43,312 nt of DNA from CAZHLD01 sp964533185. Its GTDB lineage: Bacteria > Acidobacteriota > Terriglobia > Acidiferrales > UBA7541. Under the pieces are notes generated by a model. That model worked only from the letters and a program-made list of their open reading frames with translations, was not told the DNA's origin and ran no database searches. Positions 23,259 to 32,291 of this stretch are shown here, piece by piece. The position numbers and the translations under genes were made by a program. How positions within the stretch are numbered: position 1 is the stretch's first letter; each line of letters begins with the position of its first letter. The DNA is taken from contig CAZHLD010000023.1 of the NCBI GenBank assembly GCA_964533185.1, positions 1-43,312 of the forward strand, in the 5' to 3' direction.

Positions 23259-24664
23259 ACCGCTTCTTCCAGGCAGTGGCCAACATCTTCCGCGTGCCCG
23301 ACCTGCGCAGGCGGGTCCTGTTCACGCTGGCGCTGCTGGCTGTCTATCGCATCGGGGCGCACATCCCCACGCCCGGGATCAATACCGACCTGCTCCAGCA
23401 GCTCTTTGAGCAGGGGCGCGGCTCCGTGCTGGGCATCATTGACCTCTTTAGCGGCGGCAACTTCCGCCGGCTGACAATTTTCGCGCTGGGCATCATGCCC
23501 TACATTACGGCCTCCATCATCCTGCAGTTGATGACGGTGGTCTGGCCGTACCTCGAGCGGCTGCAGAAGGAAGGCGAGCTCGGCCGGCGCAAGATTACGC
23601 AGTACACGCGCTACCTGACCGTGGTGCTGGCGACGATTCAGTCGTTTACCATTGCTCAGACCTTGCAACGCACTGGCCAGGAGGGGCAGTCGCTGGTTTA
23701 TAACCCGGGCATCGCCTTCACGTTGATGACCATGCTCACGCTGACCACCGGCACGGCGTTCATCATGTGGCTGGGCGAGCAGATCAGCGAGCGCGGCATC
23801 GGCAACGGGATGTCGCTGATTATTTTCGCCGGCATTGTGGTTGGCTTGCCGAGCGCGGTCCGCGACCTGTGGGAGAAGGTGCAGACGAACCAGTGGGGCA
23901 ACTTCACCGCACTGGCCATCCTGGTACTCGTCGCGCTGATGGTGGTTGTGGTCGGATTCATTGTGCTGGTCGAAGGAGGCCAGCGGCGCATCCCGGTGCA
24001 GTACGCCAAGCGCGTGGTCGGGCGGAAAGTCATGGGCGGGCAGATGACCTATCTGCCGCTGCGGGTGAATTCGGGCGGGGTGATCCCGCCGATCTTTGCC
24101 AGCTCCTTGCTGACCTTCCCGGGGACGATTGATCTGTTCCTGGGCAGCAAAAACAAGTACATGAACGAATTCTCGAAGCAACTGGCCTGGGGCGAGCCGC
24201 TCTACACGCTGATTTATGTTTCGATGATCCTGCTGTTCGCGTTTTTCTACGTGGGGATTGTCTTTAACCCCACCGAGCTGGCCGACAACATGCGTAAGTA
24301 CGGCGGGTTCGTCCCCGGCATCCGGCCCGGGCGGAACACTTCGGAGTACATCAGCAAGATTCTGCGCCGGCTGACGTTTGTGGGCGGCTGCTACCTGGCG
24401 CTGGTCTGCCTGATCCCGGAGTGGATGATCGCCGGCATCAAGCTGCACCACCTGCCGATGTGGCTGGGCGGGGGTTGGTTTGACCTCAACATGGCGCCGT
24501 GGATCCTGAACGGCCTGAACGTCACGTTCTACTTTGGCGGCACCTCGCTGCTGATTGTCGTCGGCGTGGCGATGGATACGGTGCAGCAGGTGGAGGCGCA
24601 ACTGGTGATGCGCAACTACGAAGGCTTTGTGCGCAAGGGGCGGCTGCGGGGCCGTCGTGGCTAG
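23255..24664 (+). CDS. secY: Preprotein translocase subunit SecY
   Basis: SecY is the membrane channel of the general secretion pathway, with SecE and SecG. The 469-aa product has ten expected membrane segments. The N-terminus reads FRVPDLRRRVLFTLALLAVY, then the plug region DLFSGGNFRRLTIFALGIMP, QLMTVVWPYLERLQKEGELG, ISERGIGNGMSLIIFAGIVV and the cytosolic loop GGQRRIPVQYAKRVVGRKVM, with RGRRG at the end. It overlaps rplO by 4 nt (ATGA) and adk by 8 nt. Confidence 0.98.
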   Translation: MNRFFQAVANIFRVPDLRRRVLFTLALLAVYRIGAHIPTPGINTDLLQQLFEQGRGSVLGIIDLFSGGNFRRLTIFALGIMPYITASIILQLMTVVWPYLERLQKEGELGRRKITQYTRYLTVVLATIQSFTIAQTLQRTGQEGQSLVYNPGIAFTLMTMLTLTTGTAFIMWLGEQISERGIGNGMSLIIFAGIVVGLPSAVRDLWEKVQTNQWGNFTALAILVLVALMVVVVGFIVLVEGGQRRIPVQYAKRVVGRKVMGGQMTYLPLRVNSGGVIPPIFASSLLTFPGTIDLFLGSKNKYMNEFSKQLAWGEPLYTLIYVSMILLFAFFYVGIVFNPTELADNMRKYGGFVPGIRPGRNTSEYISKILRRLTFVGGCYLALVCLIPEWMIAGIKLHHLPMWLGGGWFDLNMAPWILNGLNVTFYFGGTSLLIVVGVAMDTVQQVEAQLVMRNYEGFVRKGRLRGRRG

Positions 24665-25346
24665 CGGTTCGACCGCTCGCCCGGGCCAGCTCAACCGCGC
24701 GGTGATTTTTCTGGGGCCGCCGGGAGCGGGAAAGGGCACGCAGGCAAAGATTGTCGCCGGGATGTGCGATGTGCCGCACCTTTCGACCGGGGACATGTTC
24801 CGCGAGCACGTCAGCCGCGGGACCGAGCTCGGCAAGCGCGCCCGGCCGATCATGGAGCGCGGCGATCTGGTGCCCGATGAGATTGTGCTCGGCATGGTCG
24901 AGGATCGGGTGGCCCGGCCGGATTGCCGGAACGGATTTGTGCTCGACGGCTTCCCGCGCACGCTCAATCAGGCCGAACGGCTGGGGGATATCCTGGGCGG
25001 GATCAAGTTTGGGCGGCCGCTGGTGATCCACTTCGTGGTGGACCACGACCGGTTGATCAAGCGGCTGACCGGGCGGCGCACCTGCAAGGTTGGCGGCGAG
25101 ATTTACAACATCTACGACCGCCCGCCGCGAGTGCCGGGCCGCTGCGATAATGACGGCGGCGAGCTGGTGCAGCGCGCCGACGACAGAGAAGACGTGATCA
25201 CCGAGCGGCTTACGGCTTACGACAGGCAGACCCGGCCGCTGGTGGACTACTACCGCGGCCAGGGCGTGCTGGTGAACGTGAATGGCTCGGAGAATCCCGA
25301 GATCGTGACCGGGGCGTTGCTGGAGATACTGGCGCAGGCGCAATGA
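24657..25346 (+). CDS. adk: Adenylate kinase with an atypical zinc lid
   Basis: Adenylate kinase interconverts ATP+AMP and 2 ADP. The product has the P-loop GPPGAGKGTQAK, STGDMFREHVSRGTELGKRA, GFVLDGFPRTLNQAERL and a long LID. The LID pairs read TCKVGG and RCDNDGG, so two Cys and an Asp of the usual four-ligand zinc site are kept but the second position is Gly. I chose GTG 24657 (229 aa), just before the secY stop; the segment before RAVIFLG is about 12 residues longer than usual. It overlaps map by 4 nt. Confidence 0.95.
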   Translation: MASGSTARPGQLNRAVIFLGPPGAGKGTQAKIVAGMCDVPHLSTGDMFREHVSRGTELGKRARPIMERGDLVPDEIVLGMVEDRVARPDCRNGFVLDGFPRTLNQAERLGDILGGIKFGRPLVIHFVVDHDRLIKRLTGRRTCKVGGEIYNIYDRPPRVPGRCDNDGGELVQRADDREDVITERLTAYDRQTRPLVDYYRGQGVLVNVNGSENPEIVTGALLEILAQAQ

Positions 25347-26119
25347 ACATCGTTCTCAAGTCCTCCCGGGAGCTGGAAAAGATGCACCGCTCCGGGCTGA
25401 TTGTCTGGGACGTGCTGAACGGCCTGCGCGAGATGGTGAAGCCGGGCATCTCGACGCTGGACCTGGAGCAATGCGCCGAGCGACGCAGCACCGAGCTCAA
25501 GGCGCGGCCGGCGTTTAAGGGTTACCTGGGTTACCCGTGCGCGCTGTGTACCTCGGTGAACCAGGAAGTGGTGCACGGCATTCCGTCGGCGTCGCGGAAA
25601 CTGCGGGAAGGCGACATCGTCTCGATTGATTTCGGCGTGGAGTTTGAAGGTTATTTCGGTGATGCCGCGGTCACGCTGCCGGTGGGGACGATCAAGCCGG
25701 AGCTCGAGAAGCTGCTCCGCGTGACCCGCGAATCGCTCGACCGGGCGATTGGCCAGGTGCGCGCGGGCAACCGATTGAGCGACATTTCCGCCGCTGTGCA
25801 GCAGTGGGTGGAGCAGAACGGCTTTTCCGTGGTGCGGGAGTTCGTCGGCCACGGGATCGGCACGAAGATGCACGAGGAGCCGCAACTGCCCAACTACGGC
25901 GAGCCGGGCCACGGCCCGCGGCTGCAGGAGGGCATGGTGCTGGCCATCGAGCCGATGGTCAATGCCGGCAGCCCGGCGGTGCGCGTGCTGGACGACAAGT
26001 GGACCGCAGTGACGGCCGACGGCAGTTGCTCGGCGCACTTTGAGCACACCGTGGCGGTTACCTCGAACGGGCCGTGGATTTTGACGCGCCCGCGAGAAAC
26101 GTCGGGCCCATCCTGGTAG
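25343..26119 (+). CDS. map: Methionine aminopeptidase, type I
   Basis: The enzyme removes the initiator Met from nascent proteins. The 258-aa product has KSSRELEKMHRSGLIVWDVL, the substrate-side SVNQEVVHGIPS and all five metal ligands in order: Asp in SIDFGVEF, Asp in YFGDAAVTL, His in VGHGIGTKMHEEP, Glu in AIEPMVNAG and Glu in HFEHTVAVT. The ATG overlaps the adk stop (ATGA), so translation is coupled. The order secY-adk-map-infA is the classical one. Confidence 0.98.
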   Translation: MNIVLKSSRELEKMHRSGLIVWDVLNGLREMVKPGISTLDLEQCAERRSTELKARPAFKGYLGYPCALCTSVNQEVVHGIPSASRKLREGDIVSIDFGVEFEGYFGDAAVTLPVGTIKPELEKLLRVTRESLDRAIGQVRAGNRLSDISAAVQQWVEQNGFSVVREFVGHGIGTKMHEEPQLPNYGEPGHGPRLQEGMVLAIEPMVNAGSPAVRVLDDKWTAVTADGSCSAHFEHTVAVTSNGPWILTRPRETSGPSW

Positions 26120-26133
26120 CGATCTAGGAGCGT

Positions 26134-26397
26134 ATGAGGAAAAGGCCAATCCGGGAAAAGAAGAAGAAGGAATCGGGCAATCCGAAAGAGGATGCCATTG
26201 AGGTGATGGCCACGGTGATTGAGCCCCTGCCGAACGCGATGTTTCGCGTCGAGCTGGAGAACAAACACCGGGTGCTGGCCCACATCTCGGGGAAGATGCG
26301 GAAGAATTTCATCCGCATCCTGGCCGGGGACAAAGTCGCGGTGGAGCTTTCGCCCTACGACCTGACCCGCGGCCGCATCGTGTACCGCTACAAGTGA
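26134..26397 (+). CDS. infA: Translation initiation factor IF-1 with a basic N-terminal extension
   Basis: IF-1 blocks the A site during initiation. The OB-fold core KEDAIEVMATVIEPLPNAMF is followed by RVELENKHRVLAHISGKMRK and GDKVAVELSPYDLTRGRIVY, matching the usual 72-aa protein. Here the product is 87 aa, because about 17 Lys/Arg-rich residues (MRKRPIREKKKKESGNP) precede it. AGGAG (26126-26130) sits 3 nt before the ATG at 26134, and there is no nearer ATG before the core, so the extension appears real. Confidence 0.96.
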   Translation: MRKRPIREKKKKESGNPKEDAIEVMATVIEPLPNAMFRVELENKHRVLAHISGKMRKNFIRILAGDKVAVELSPYDLTRGRIVYRYK

Positions 26398-26431
26398 CCC
26401 GCGCGGCGGGACGGAAGTCTGGAGCAGCGAA

Positions 26432-26545
26432 ATGAAAGTACGATCGTCGGTGAAAAAGATTTGTGACAAGTGCAAGGTGATCCATCGGCGCGGTGTTGTG
26501 CGCGTGATCTGCAGCAACCCGAAGCACAAGCAGCGCCAGGGCTAG
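26432..26545 (+). CDS. rpmJ: Large-subunit ribosomal protein L36 (bL36)
   Basis: bL36 is the smallest 50S protein. The 37-aa product reads MKVRSSVKKICDKCKVIHRR at its start and ends PKHKQRQG. The zinc ligands C11, C14, C27 and H32 are all present (C-x2-C-x12-C-x4-H). GGAG (26421-26424) lies 7 nt upstream. It sits in its usual place, between infA and rpsM. Confidence 0.97.
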   Translation: MKVRSSVKKICDKCKVIHRRGVVRVICSNPKHKQRQG

Positions 26546-26582
26546 CCGGAGCCGGCCGCCCGGGAAGAGACGAGGAGAAACA

Positions 26583-26972
26583 ATGGCACGCATTGCCGGT
26601 GTGGACCTGCCGCCGCAGAAGCGCCTGTGGGTCGGGATGACCTCGATCTATGGCATCGGCTTCGAGCGGGCCCGGCAGCTCTGCGAGAAGACCGGGGTCG
26701 AAGCCAACAAGAAGATCAAGGACCTGACCGAAGACGAGGTGAACAAGATTCGGCAGGCGATTGAAGCCGAAGGCCGCGTGGAAGGCGATCTCCGCAAGGA
26801 GATGCAGATGAACATCCGCCGGCTGATCGAAATCCAGTGCTACCGCGGGATGCGCCACCGGCGCAACCTGCCGGTGCGCGGCCAGCGCACGCACACCAAC
26901 GCGCGCACCCGCAAGGGCCCGCGCAAGGGCGCAGTCGCCGCGAAGAAAAAGGTCATCAGCAAGAAGGGATAA
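26583..26972 (+). CDS. rpsM: Small-subunit ribosomal protein S13 (uS13)
   Basis: uS13 is in the 30S head and forms the bridge to L5. The 129-aa product has MARIAGVDLPPQKRLWVGMT, SIYGIGFERARQLCEKTGVE and the conserved RGMRHRRNLPVRGQRTHTNA, then TRKGPRKGAVAAKKK. GAGGAG (26572-26577) precedes the ATG. A 54-nt gap with a hairpin leads to rpsK. Confidence 0.98.
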   Translation: MARIAGVDLPPQKRLWVGMTSIYGIGFERARQLCEKTGVEANKKIKDLTEDEVNKIRQAIEAEGRVEGDLRKEMQMNIRRLIEIQCYRGMRHRRNLPVRGQRTHTNARTRKGPRKGAVAAKKKVISKKG

Positions 26973-26989
26973 AGAACCTAGAGAGCTTT

Positions 26990-27013
26990 CCCGGAGGCCG
27001 CGAGCGCTCCGGG
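26990..27013 (+). repeat. Hairpin between rpsM and rpsK
   Basis: CCCGGAG (26990-26996) and CTCCGGG (27007-27013) form a 7-bp stem with a 10-nt loop just before the rpsK SD. There is no T run. It could modulate rpsK translation. Confidence 0.4.
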
Positions 27014-27026
27014 GTGAAGAGGCAAA

Positions 27027-27473
27027 ATGGCAAAGGAACCCAAACAGGACGCTGCCGCGCCGGCAACACCGGCCAAGCCGTCGAAGAAAAAGAAAGAGTT
27101 CAAGAAGAAGCGCGAGCGGCGCGTGGTGCCGCACGGCGTGGCGCACATCCAGGCCACGTTCAACAACACGGCCATCACCATTACCGACCCCGACGGCCGC
27201 ACGGTGTGCTGGTCTTCGTCAGGCGCGGTAGGCTTCAAGGGCTCGCGCAAAGGCACGCCGTATGCGGCGCAACAGGCCTCGGTGACCGCCGCTGGCGTCG
27301 CGCGCGACCAGTACGGCATGAAATCAATCGAGGTGCGCATCAAGGGGCCAGGCTCGGGCCGCGAGTCGGCCGTGCGCGCGCTTGCAGCCGCTGGCCTGCA
27401 CATCGTCCACATCAAGGACGTGACGCCGGTCCCGCACAACGGCTGCCGGCCACCAAAACGCCGGCGCGTGTAA
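27027..27473 (+). CDS. rpsK: Small-subunit ribosomal protein S11 (uS11)
   Basis: uS11 lies on the 30S platform near the mRNA exit. The core reads HGVAHIQATFNNTAITITD, SSGAVGFKGSRKGTPYAAQQ, GPGSGRESAVRALAAAGLHI and DVTPVPHNGCRPPKRRRV, with the usual ending. The 148-aa product has an N-terminal segment of about 35 residues that goes from Ala/Pro to a run of Lys/Arg (KKKKEFKKKRERR), longer than in most species. The start at 27027 has GAAGAGG upstream. Confidence 0.97.
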   Translation: MAKEPKQDAAAPATPAKPSKKKKEFKKKRERRVVPHGVAHIQATFNNTAITITDPDGRTVCWSSSGAVGFKGSRKGTPYAAQQASVTAAGVARDQYGMKSIEVRIKGPGSGRESAVRALAAAGLHIVHIKDVTPVPHNGCRPPKRRRV

Positions 27474-27528
27474 AGCTGTTCCGCGGGAAGACGAGTTTCG
27501 CAGCAGTTGAAGCAAAGGAGAAGAGCAA

Positions 27529-28164
27529 TTGGCACGTCATCGTGAAGCGGTTTGCCGCCTGTGCCGACGGGAAGGGCAGAAGCTCTTCCTGAAGGGCCTG
27601 CGGTGTTTTACGGAAAAGTGCGCCATCGAGAAGCGCAACTTCTTCCCCGGGCAGCACGGACAGACCCGCCGGCCCAAGAAGCTGGCCGGCTACGGTCTGC
27701 AACTGCGTGAGAAGCAGAAGGTGAAGCGCACCTACGGGCTGCTCGAACGGCAGTTCCGCACCTACTTTGAGAAGGCCGCGCGCGCCAAAGGCCCGACGGG
27801 CGAAAACCTGATCGTGATGCTCGAGCGGCGGCTGGACAACGTGGTGTGGCGCATCGGCCTGGCCAGCTCGCGCTCGCAGGCGCGGCAGCTGGTGCTGCAC
27901 GGCCACGTCCGCGTCAGTGGGAAGAAGGTGAACATCCCGTCGTACCTCGTGAGCGTGGGCGAGGAGATTGCGATCAAGGAAAAGATGCACCAGAACACCA
28001 TGGTGCTCGAAGCGCGCAACCTGGCCCAGAGCCACAACACGGTGCCGTGGCTCGAGCTCGACCGCGACAATTTCAAGGCCCGCGTGGTGGCTCTGCCCAA
28101 GCGCGAAAACGTGCAGACGCCGCCCATCACCGAGCAGCTGATCGTCGAGCTGTACTCGAAGTAA
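27529..28164 (+). CDS. rpsD: Small-subunit ribosomal protein S4 (uS4), zinc-binding form
   Basis: uS4 nucleates 30S assembly and in E. coli represses the alpha operon. The 211-aa product begins MARHREAVCRLC and has four Cys at 9, 12, 26 and 31, the zinc form. It continues with RNFFPGQHGQTRRPKKLAGY, YGLLERQFRTYFEKA and the S4 RNA-binding domain (ERRLDNVVWRIGLASSRSQA, LVLHGHVRVSGKKVNIPSYL). The start is TTG at 27529 behind AAAGGAG (27514-27520), 8 nt upstream; the family N-terminus supports this choice. Confidence 0.98.
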   Translation: MARHREAVCRLCRREGQKLFLKGLRCFTEKCAIEKRNFFPGQHGQTRRPKKLAGYGLQLREKQKVKRTYGLLERQFRTYFEKAARAKGPTGENLIVMLERRLDNVVWRIGLASSRSQARQLVLHGHVRVSGKKVNIPSYLVSVGEEIAIKEKMHQNTMVLEARNLAQSHNTVPWLELDRDNFKARVVALPKRENVQTPPITEQLIVELYSK

Positions 28165-28192
28165 CGACTTCAACCGGTTTTCGTTTGCTGGC

Positions 28193-28207
28193 TCCGGCGC
28201 AGCCGGA
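28193..28207 (+). repeat. Hairpin just upstream of the rpoA SD
   Basis: TCCGGC (28193-28198) pairs with GCCGGA (28202-28207) around a 3-nt loop, directly before the AAGGAAGGAAG SD region of rpoA. It could influence rpoA translation; an S4 binding site is possible but unproven. Confidence 0.35.
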
Positions 28208-28221
28208 AAGGAAGGAAGCAC

Positions 28222-29253
28222 ATGATGTGGAAAGGTTTTCAGAAACCCAAGCGGTTGGCGGCCGAGCTTGAGTCGCTCACCGATAAGTTCGGCAAGTTCT
28301 CCGCGCAGCCCTTTGAGCGCGGCTGGGGCACCACCGTGGGCAACGCCCTGCGGCGCGCGCTGCTCAGCTCGATCGAAGGCGCGGCCATCACTGCGGTGAA
28401 AATCGAGGGCGTGCTGCACGAGTTCTCCTCGATTGCAGGCGTGGTCGAAGACGCCACCGACATCATCCTGAACCTGAAGCAGGTGCCGCTGAAGCTCTCC
28501 AGCGACCAGCCGAAGACGATCTATCTGAACGTCGAGAACCCCGGCGTGGTCACCTCGGCCATGATCGAGGAAGACGCCGACCTGGCCGTGCTCGACAAGA
28601 TCGTGTACATCGCCACGGTCAGCGAAGGCGGCAAGCTGCAGATGGAGATGCGCGTCAAGAACGGCCGCGGCTACGTCTCCGCCGACCGCAACTTCGACGA
28701 AGATCTGCCCATCGGGTACATCCCGGTGGACTCGGTCCACTCGCCGGTGCGCAAGGTCAATTACGCCGTTGAGGCCGCGCGCCTGGGCCAGATGACCGAC
28801 TACGAAAAGCTGCTGTTCGAGGTCTGGACCAACGGCGCCGTCACGCCGCAGGACGCTATCGGCCTGGCCTCCAAGCTGGTGAAAGATCACATGAGCATCT
28901 TCATCAACTTCGAGGAGCAGCCGGAGATCGCCGAGGAGGCCATCGAGTCCTCGGGCGACCCGCGCATGGAGCACCTGGACCGCTCGGTGGAAGAGCTCGA
29001 GCTCTCCGTGCGTTCCTACAACTGCCTGAAGAACGCCAATATCCAGACGATCCGCGAGCTCGTCCAGAAGACTGAAAACGAAATGCTGAAGACGAAGAAC
29101 TTCGGCCGCAAGTCGCTCAGCGAGATCAGGGAAATCCTCCACAAGATGGGCCTGGGTTTGGGCATGAAGTTCGATGAGCACGGCCGCATCATTTGGCCGC
29201 CGCTGCCCAGCCAGACCGCGCCGCCCGCAGCGGAGGAGACGGCCGAGATTTAA
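28222..29253 (+). CDS. rpoA: RNA polymerase alpha subunit
   Basis: The alpha dimer nucleates RNA polymerase assembly, and its C-terminal domain contacts UP elements and activators. The 343-aa product has the N-terminal motif PFERGWGTTVGNALRRALLS, AITAVKIEGVLHEFSSIAGV, and the C-terminal domain LELSVRSYNCLKNANIQTIR with NFGRKSLSEIREILHKMG. The tail is Pro/Ala-rich. The SD GGAAGGAAG lies just before the paired ATGs at 28222 and 28225. It is in the usual alpha-operon position, between rpsD and rplQ. Confidence 0.98.
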   Translation: MMWKGFQKPKRLAAELESLTDKFGKFSAQPFERGWGTTVGNALRRALLSSIEGAAITAVKIEGVLHEFSSIAGVVEDATDIILNLKQVPLKLSSDQPKTIYLNVENPGVVTSAMIEEDADLAVLDKIVYIATVSEGGKLQMEMRVKNGRGYVSADRNFDEDLPIGYIPVDSVHSPVRKVNYAVEAARLGQMTDYEKLLFEVWTNGAVTPQDAIGLASKLVKDHMSIFINFEEQPEIAEEAIESSGDPRMEHLDRSVEELELSVRSYNCLKNANIQTIRELVQKTENEMLKTKNFGRKSLSEIREILHKMGLGLGMKFDEHGRIIWPPLPSQTAPPAAEETAEI

Positions 29254-29270
29254 CCGCTCGGGAGACCACC

Positions 29271-29717
29271 ATGCGACACCTGAAAGCCGGTTCAAAACTC
29301 GGACGCAACCCGGCCCACCGCCGGGCCACGCTGCGCAACCTGGTGACCAACGTCATCGAGCGCGAGCGCATCACCACTACGCTCACCCGCGCCAAGGCCG
29401 CGCGGAGGCTGGTCGATCAGATGATTACGCTGGGCAAGCGCGACTCGCTCCACGCCCGTCGACAGGCCGCTGCCTACCTGATGACGCCGGGCGCTACGCA
29501 AAAGCTTTTCAGCGACATTGCCCCGCGCTTTGCGGACCGCGCCGGCGGCTACACCCGCGTCATTCACGCCGGCTGGCGGATCGGCGACGGCGCGCAGTTG
29601 GCCATCCTCGAACTGGTGGGCTACAAGCTCAAAAAGAAGGAAAAGAAAGAAAGGCGCCGCGAGAAAGAAGCGCCGGCGGAAACGAAGGAAGCGAAGGAAG
29701 AAAAGGCCAGCGCTTAG
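29271..29717 (+). CDS. rplQ: Large-subunit ribosomal protein L17 (bL17) with a charged tail
   Basis: bL17 lies at the tunnel exit side of the 50S. The 148-aa product starts MRHLKAGSKLGRNPAHRRAT, followed by LVTNVIERERITTTLTRAKA and, at the end of the fold, AGGYTRVIHAGWRIGDGAQL AILELV. A Lys/Glu-rich tail of about 35 residues follows (KKKEKKERRREKEAPAETKE). GGGAG precedes the ATG at 29271. The in-frame upstream start overlaps rpoA and is rejected. It is the last gene of the block; a terminator follows. Confidence 0.96.
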   Translation: MRHLKAGSKLGRNPAHRRATLRNLVTNVIERERITTTLTRAKAARRLVDQMITLGKRDSLHARRQAAAYLMTPGATQKLFSDIAPRFADRAGGYTRVIHAGWRIGDGAQLAILELVGYKLKKKEKKERRREKEAPAETKEAKEEKASA

Positions 29718-29743
29718 CTCGTCCAGGACTCCATGAGCAATTG

Positions 29744-29780
29744 CGCCCGTCCCATTTTTGTAGGACGGGCGTTTGCTTTT
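29744..29780 (+). terminator. Rho-independent terminator of the rpsL-to-rplQ block
   Basis: CGCCCGTCC (29744-29752) pairs with GGACGGGCG (29763-29771) around a 10-nt loop and is followed by TTTGCTTTT. It is the first clear terminator downstream of rpsL. Confidence 0.85.
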
Positions 29781-29804
29781 GAGGGGAGTCGCGGTCCGAG
29801 TTGA

Positions 29805-29832
29805 GTAGGGACGTATAGCCATACGTCCCTAC
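29805..29832. repeat. Perfect palindrome, GTAGGG family (copy 1)
   Basis: GTAGGGACGTAT (29805-29816) and ATACGTCCCTAC (29821-29832) are perfect inverted repeats around AGCC. It resembles the palindrome at 32110-32141, which also begins GTAGGG-CG. Such hairpins look like dispersed REP-type elements. Confidence 0.6.
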
Positions 29833-29850
29833 CACTGAACCCACAACGGT

Positions 29851-30096
29851 CTACTGCAGTCCCAGCCAGCCGCGATAGATCTTCCGTTGCGAATCACTCA
29901 TGTTTTCCATGGGCTTGAGGACGTAGGCCACGTTCGGGTCGGCGCCGAGCCACGGCGCCTCCGGGTTGACGCGTTTTTCGGCGCGGATCCCTGCGTAGGC
30001 AAAGTATTCCGCAGACGGCGCACTTCTATACCCTGGAGATAGCGGCGGAAATGGGTTGTGCGCATCGTCTCCTCCACAATGCCAGCGCGTATGCAC
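29851..30096 (-). CDS. Unrecognised short ORF, possibly a gene remnant
   Basis: The frame of 81 codons ends at 29851. The last 45 or so codons (from EYFAYAGIRAEKRVNPEA to GWLGLQ) look protein-like and GC-rich at third positions, for example WLGADPNVAYVLKPMENM. The first 30 do not: they use codons such as CTA, TCT, AGA and AGT. This pattern fits the 3' end of a decayed gene, or a real small protein with a later start. No SD stands out. I recognise no family. Confidence 0.35.
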   Translation of the reverse strand: MHTRWHCGGDDAHNPFPPLSPGYRSAPSAEYFAYAGIRAEKRVNPEAPWLGADPNVAYVLKPMENMSDSQRKIYRGWLGLQ

Positions 30097-30103
30097 ACGC
30101 GGA

Positions 30104-30571
30104 TCAGCTTGCTGGTTCAGCCGTGCGGCTGCTCTCCGGCAGGCGCGTCTGACGCCGCGCGCGGTGCCAGGCGAACACTTGCGCCAGGGCGGCTGCAGCC
30201 GTGTCCAGTATCACGTCTCGGATCGAGGACCCGCGTCCGGGAACGTAGTACTGGTGCAGCTCGTCGAGAAGCGCAATCGCCATCACCAGGCCCAGCGCTC
30301 CGAGTGCCCAGGATAGCCGCCAGCCCGGCCGGCCGCGGCGCAGGGCACGGAGCAGCACGAAGCTCAGAACGAAATAGACGCACACGTGCGCCAGCTTGCG
30401 CATCCAGTAATGGATCTCGCGCAGCTCGTGTGCGGTGATGGCCGGGATCAGCTTCCGAAGGGCGGGGAAGACCACGCGACCGGTAGAATCGGCGGAGAAA
30501 AGCAGCGTCGATAAAACCCAGATGAGTCCGAGCAGGAGAATCAACGGAGCCCACTGTCGCAGCCAGCGCAT
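30104..30571 (-). CDS. VanZ-like membrane protein
   Basis: The product is a small integral membrane protein with about four hydrophobic segments: WLRQWAPLILLLGLIWVLST, then HVCVYFVLSFVLLRAL, LSWALGALGLVMAIALLDEL and a last one after the signature. The VanZ-family signature ELHQYYVPGRGSSIRDVILD is intact, with RKLAHVCVYF before it. VanZ-like proteins are named for a teicoplanin-resistance gene, but most have no known function. The ATG at 30571 gives 155 aa; a GTG at 30613, 2 nt after the guaB stop, would add 14 residues. It is probably read through from guaB. Confidence 0.85.
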   Translation of the reverse strand: MRWLRQWAPLILLLGLIWVLSTLLFSADSTGRVVFPALRKLIPAITAHELREIHYWMRKLAHVCVYFVLSFVLLRALRRGRPGWRLSWALGALGLVMAIALLDELHQYYVPGRGSSIRDVILDTAAAALAQVFAWHRARRQTRLPESSRTAEPAS

Positions 30572-30615
30572 TTCAGGCGCACACCCGGCGCGCGGCACCG
30601 CTGCCGAAGGCACCT

Positions 30616-32076
<1,461 letters not shown>

Positions 32077-32109
32077 GATGCCCTCGTCCCCCGTCCATAC
32101 CTTCTCAAG

Positions 32110-32141
32110 TTGTAGGGGCGCAGCATGCTGCGCCCCTACAA
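32110..32141. repeat. Perfect 32-bp palindrome, GTAGGG family (copy 2)
   Basis: TTGTAGGGGCGCAGCA (32110-32125) is followed directly by its exact complement TGCTGCGCCCCTACAA (32126-32141). It lies in the guaB leader, 33 nt before the start codon. It shares the GTAGGG-CG end with the palindrome at 29805. It is of a type seen as dispersed repeats in several environmental phyla. Confidence 0.65.
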
Positions 32142-32220
32142 CGCGAGAGTTGCGCCGGGCTTGTCCCCAAGTAGTTGGGACCCGACCGGCAGATTGAGCG
32201 TTTCCGCCCCAAAAGCACCG

Positions 32221-32246
32221 CAGCCCAGCGGGGTGCCGCTGGGCTG
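32221..32246 (-). promoter_or_regulatory. Leader hairpin of guaB, possible attenuator
   Basis: CAGCCCAGCGG (32221-32231) and CCGCTGGGCTG (32236-32246) form a perfect 11-bp stem with a 4-nt loop in the guaB leader. On the minus strand CGGTGCTTTTGGGG follows, a short T run after a 6-nt gap. An attenuation role is inference. Confidence 0.45.
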
Positions 32247-32291
32247 TCAGGACTTCCGCTTGAGCGCCGGACATTCATAGATGAATCCGCT

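Noticed and set aside
23183..24967. 594-codon open frame on the minus strand
   Set aside because: It is antisense to secY and adk; its composition is that of a shadow frame.
32077..32274. Upstream extension of guaB
   Set aside because: It would translate the hairpin leader and the 32-bp palindrome; MIDGPIPEG is the family N-terminus.
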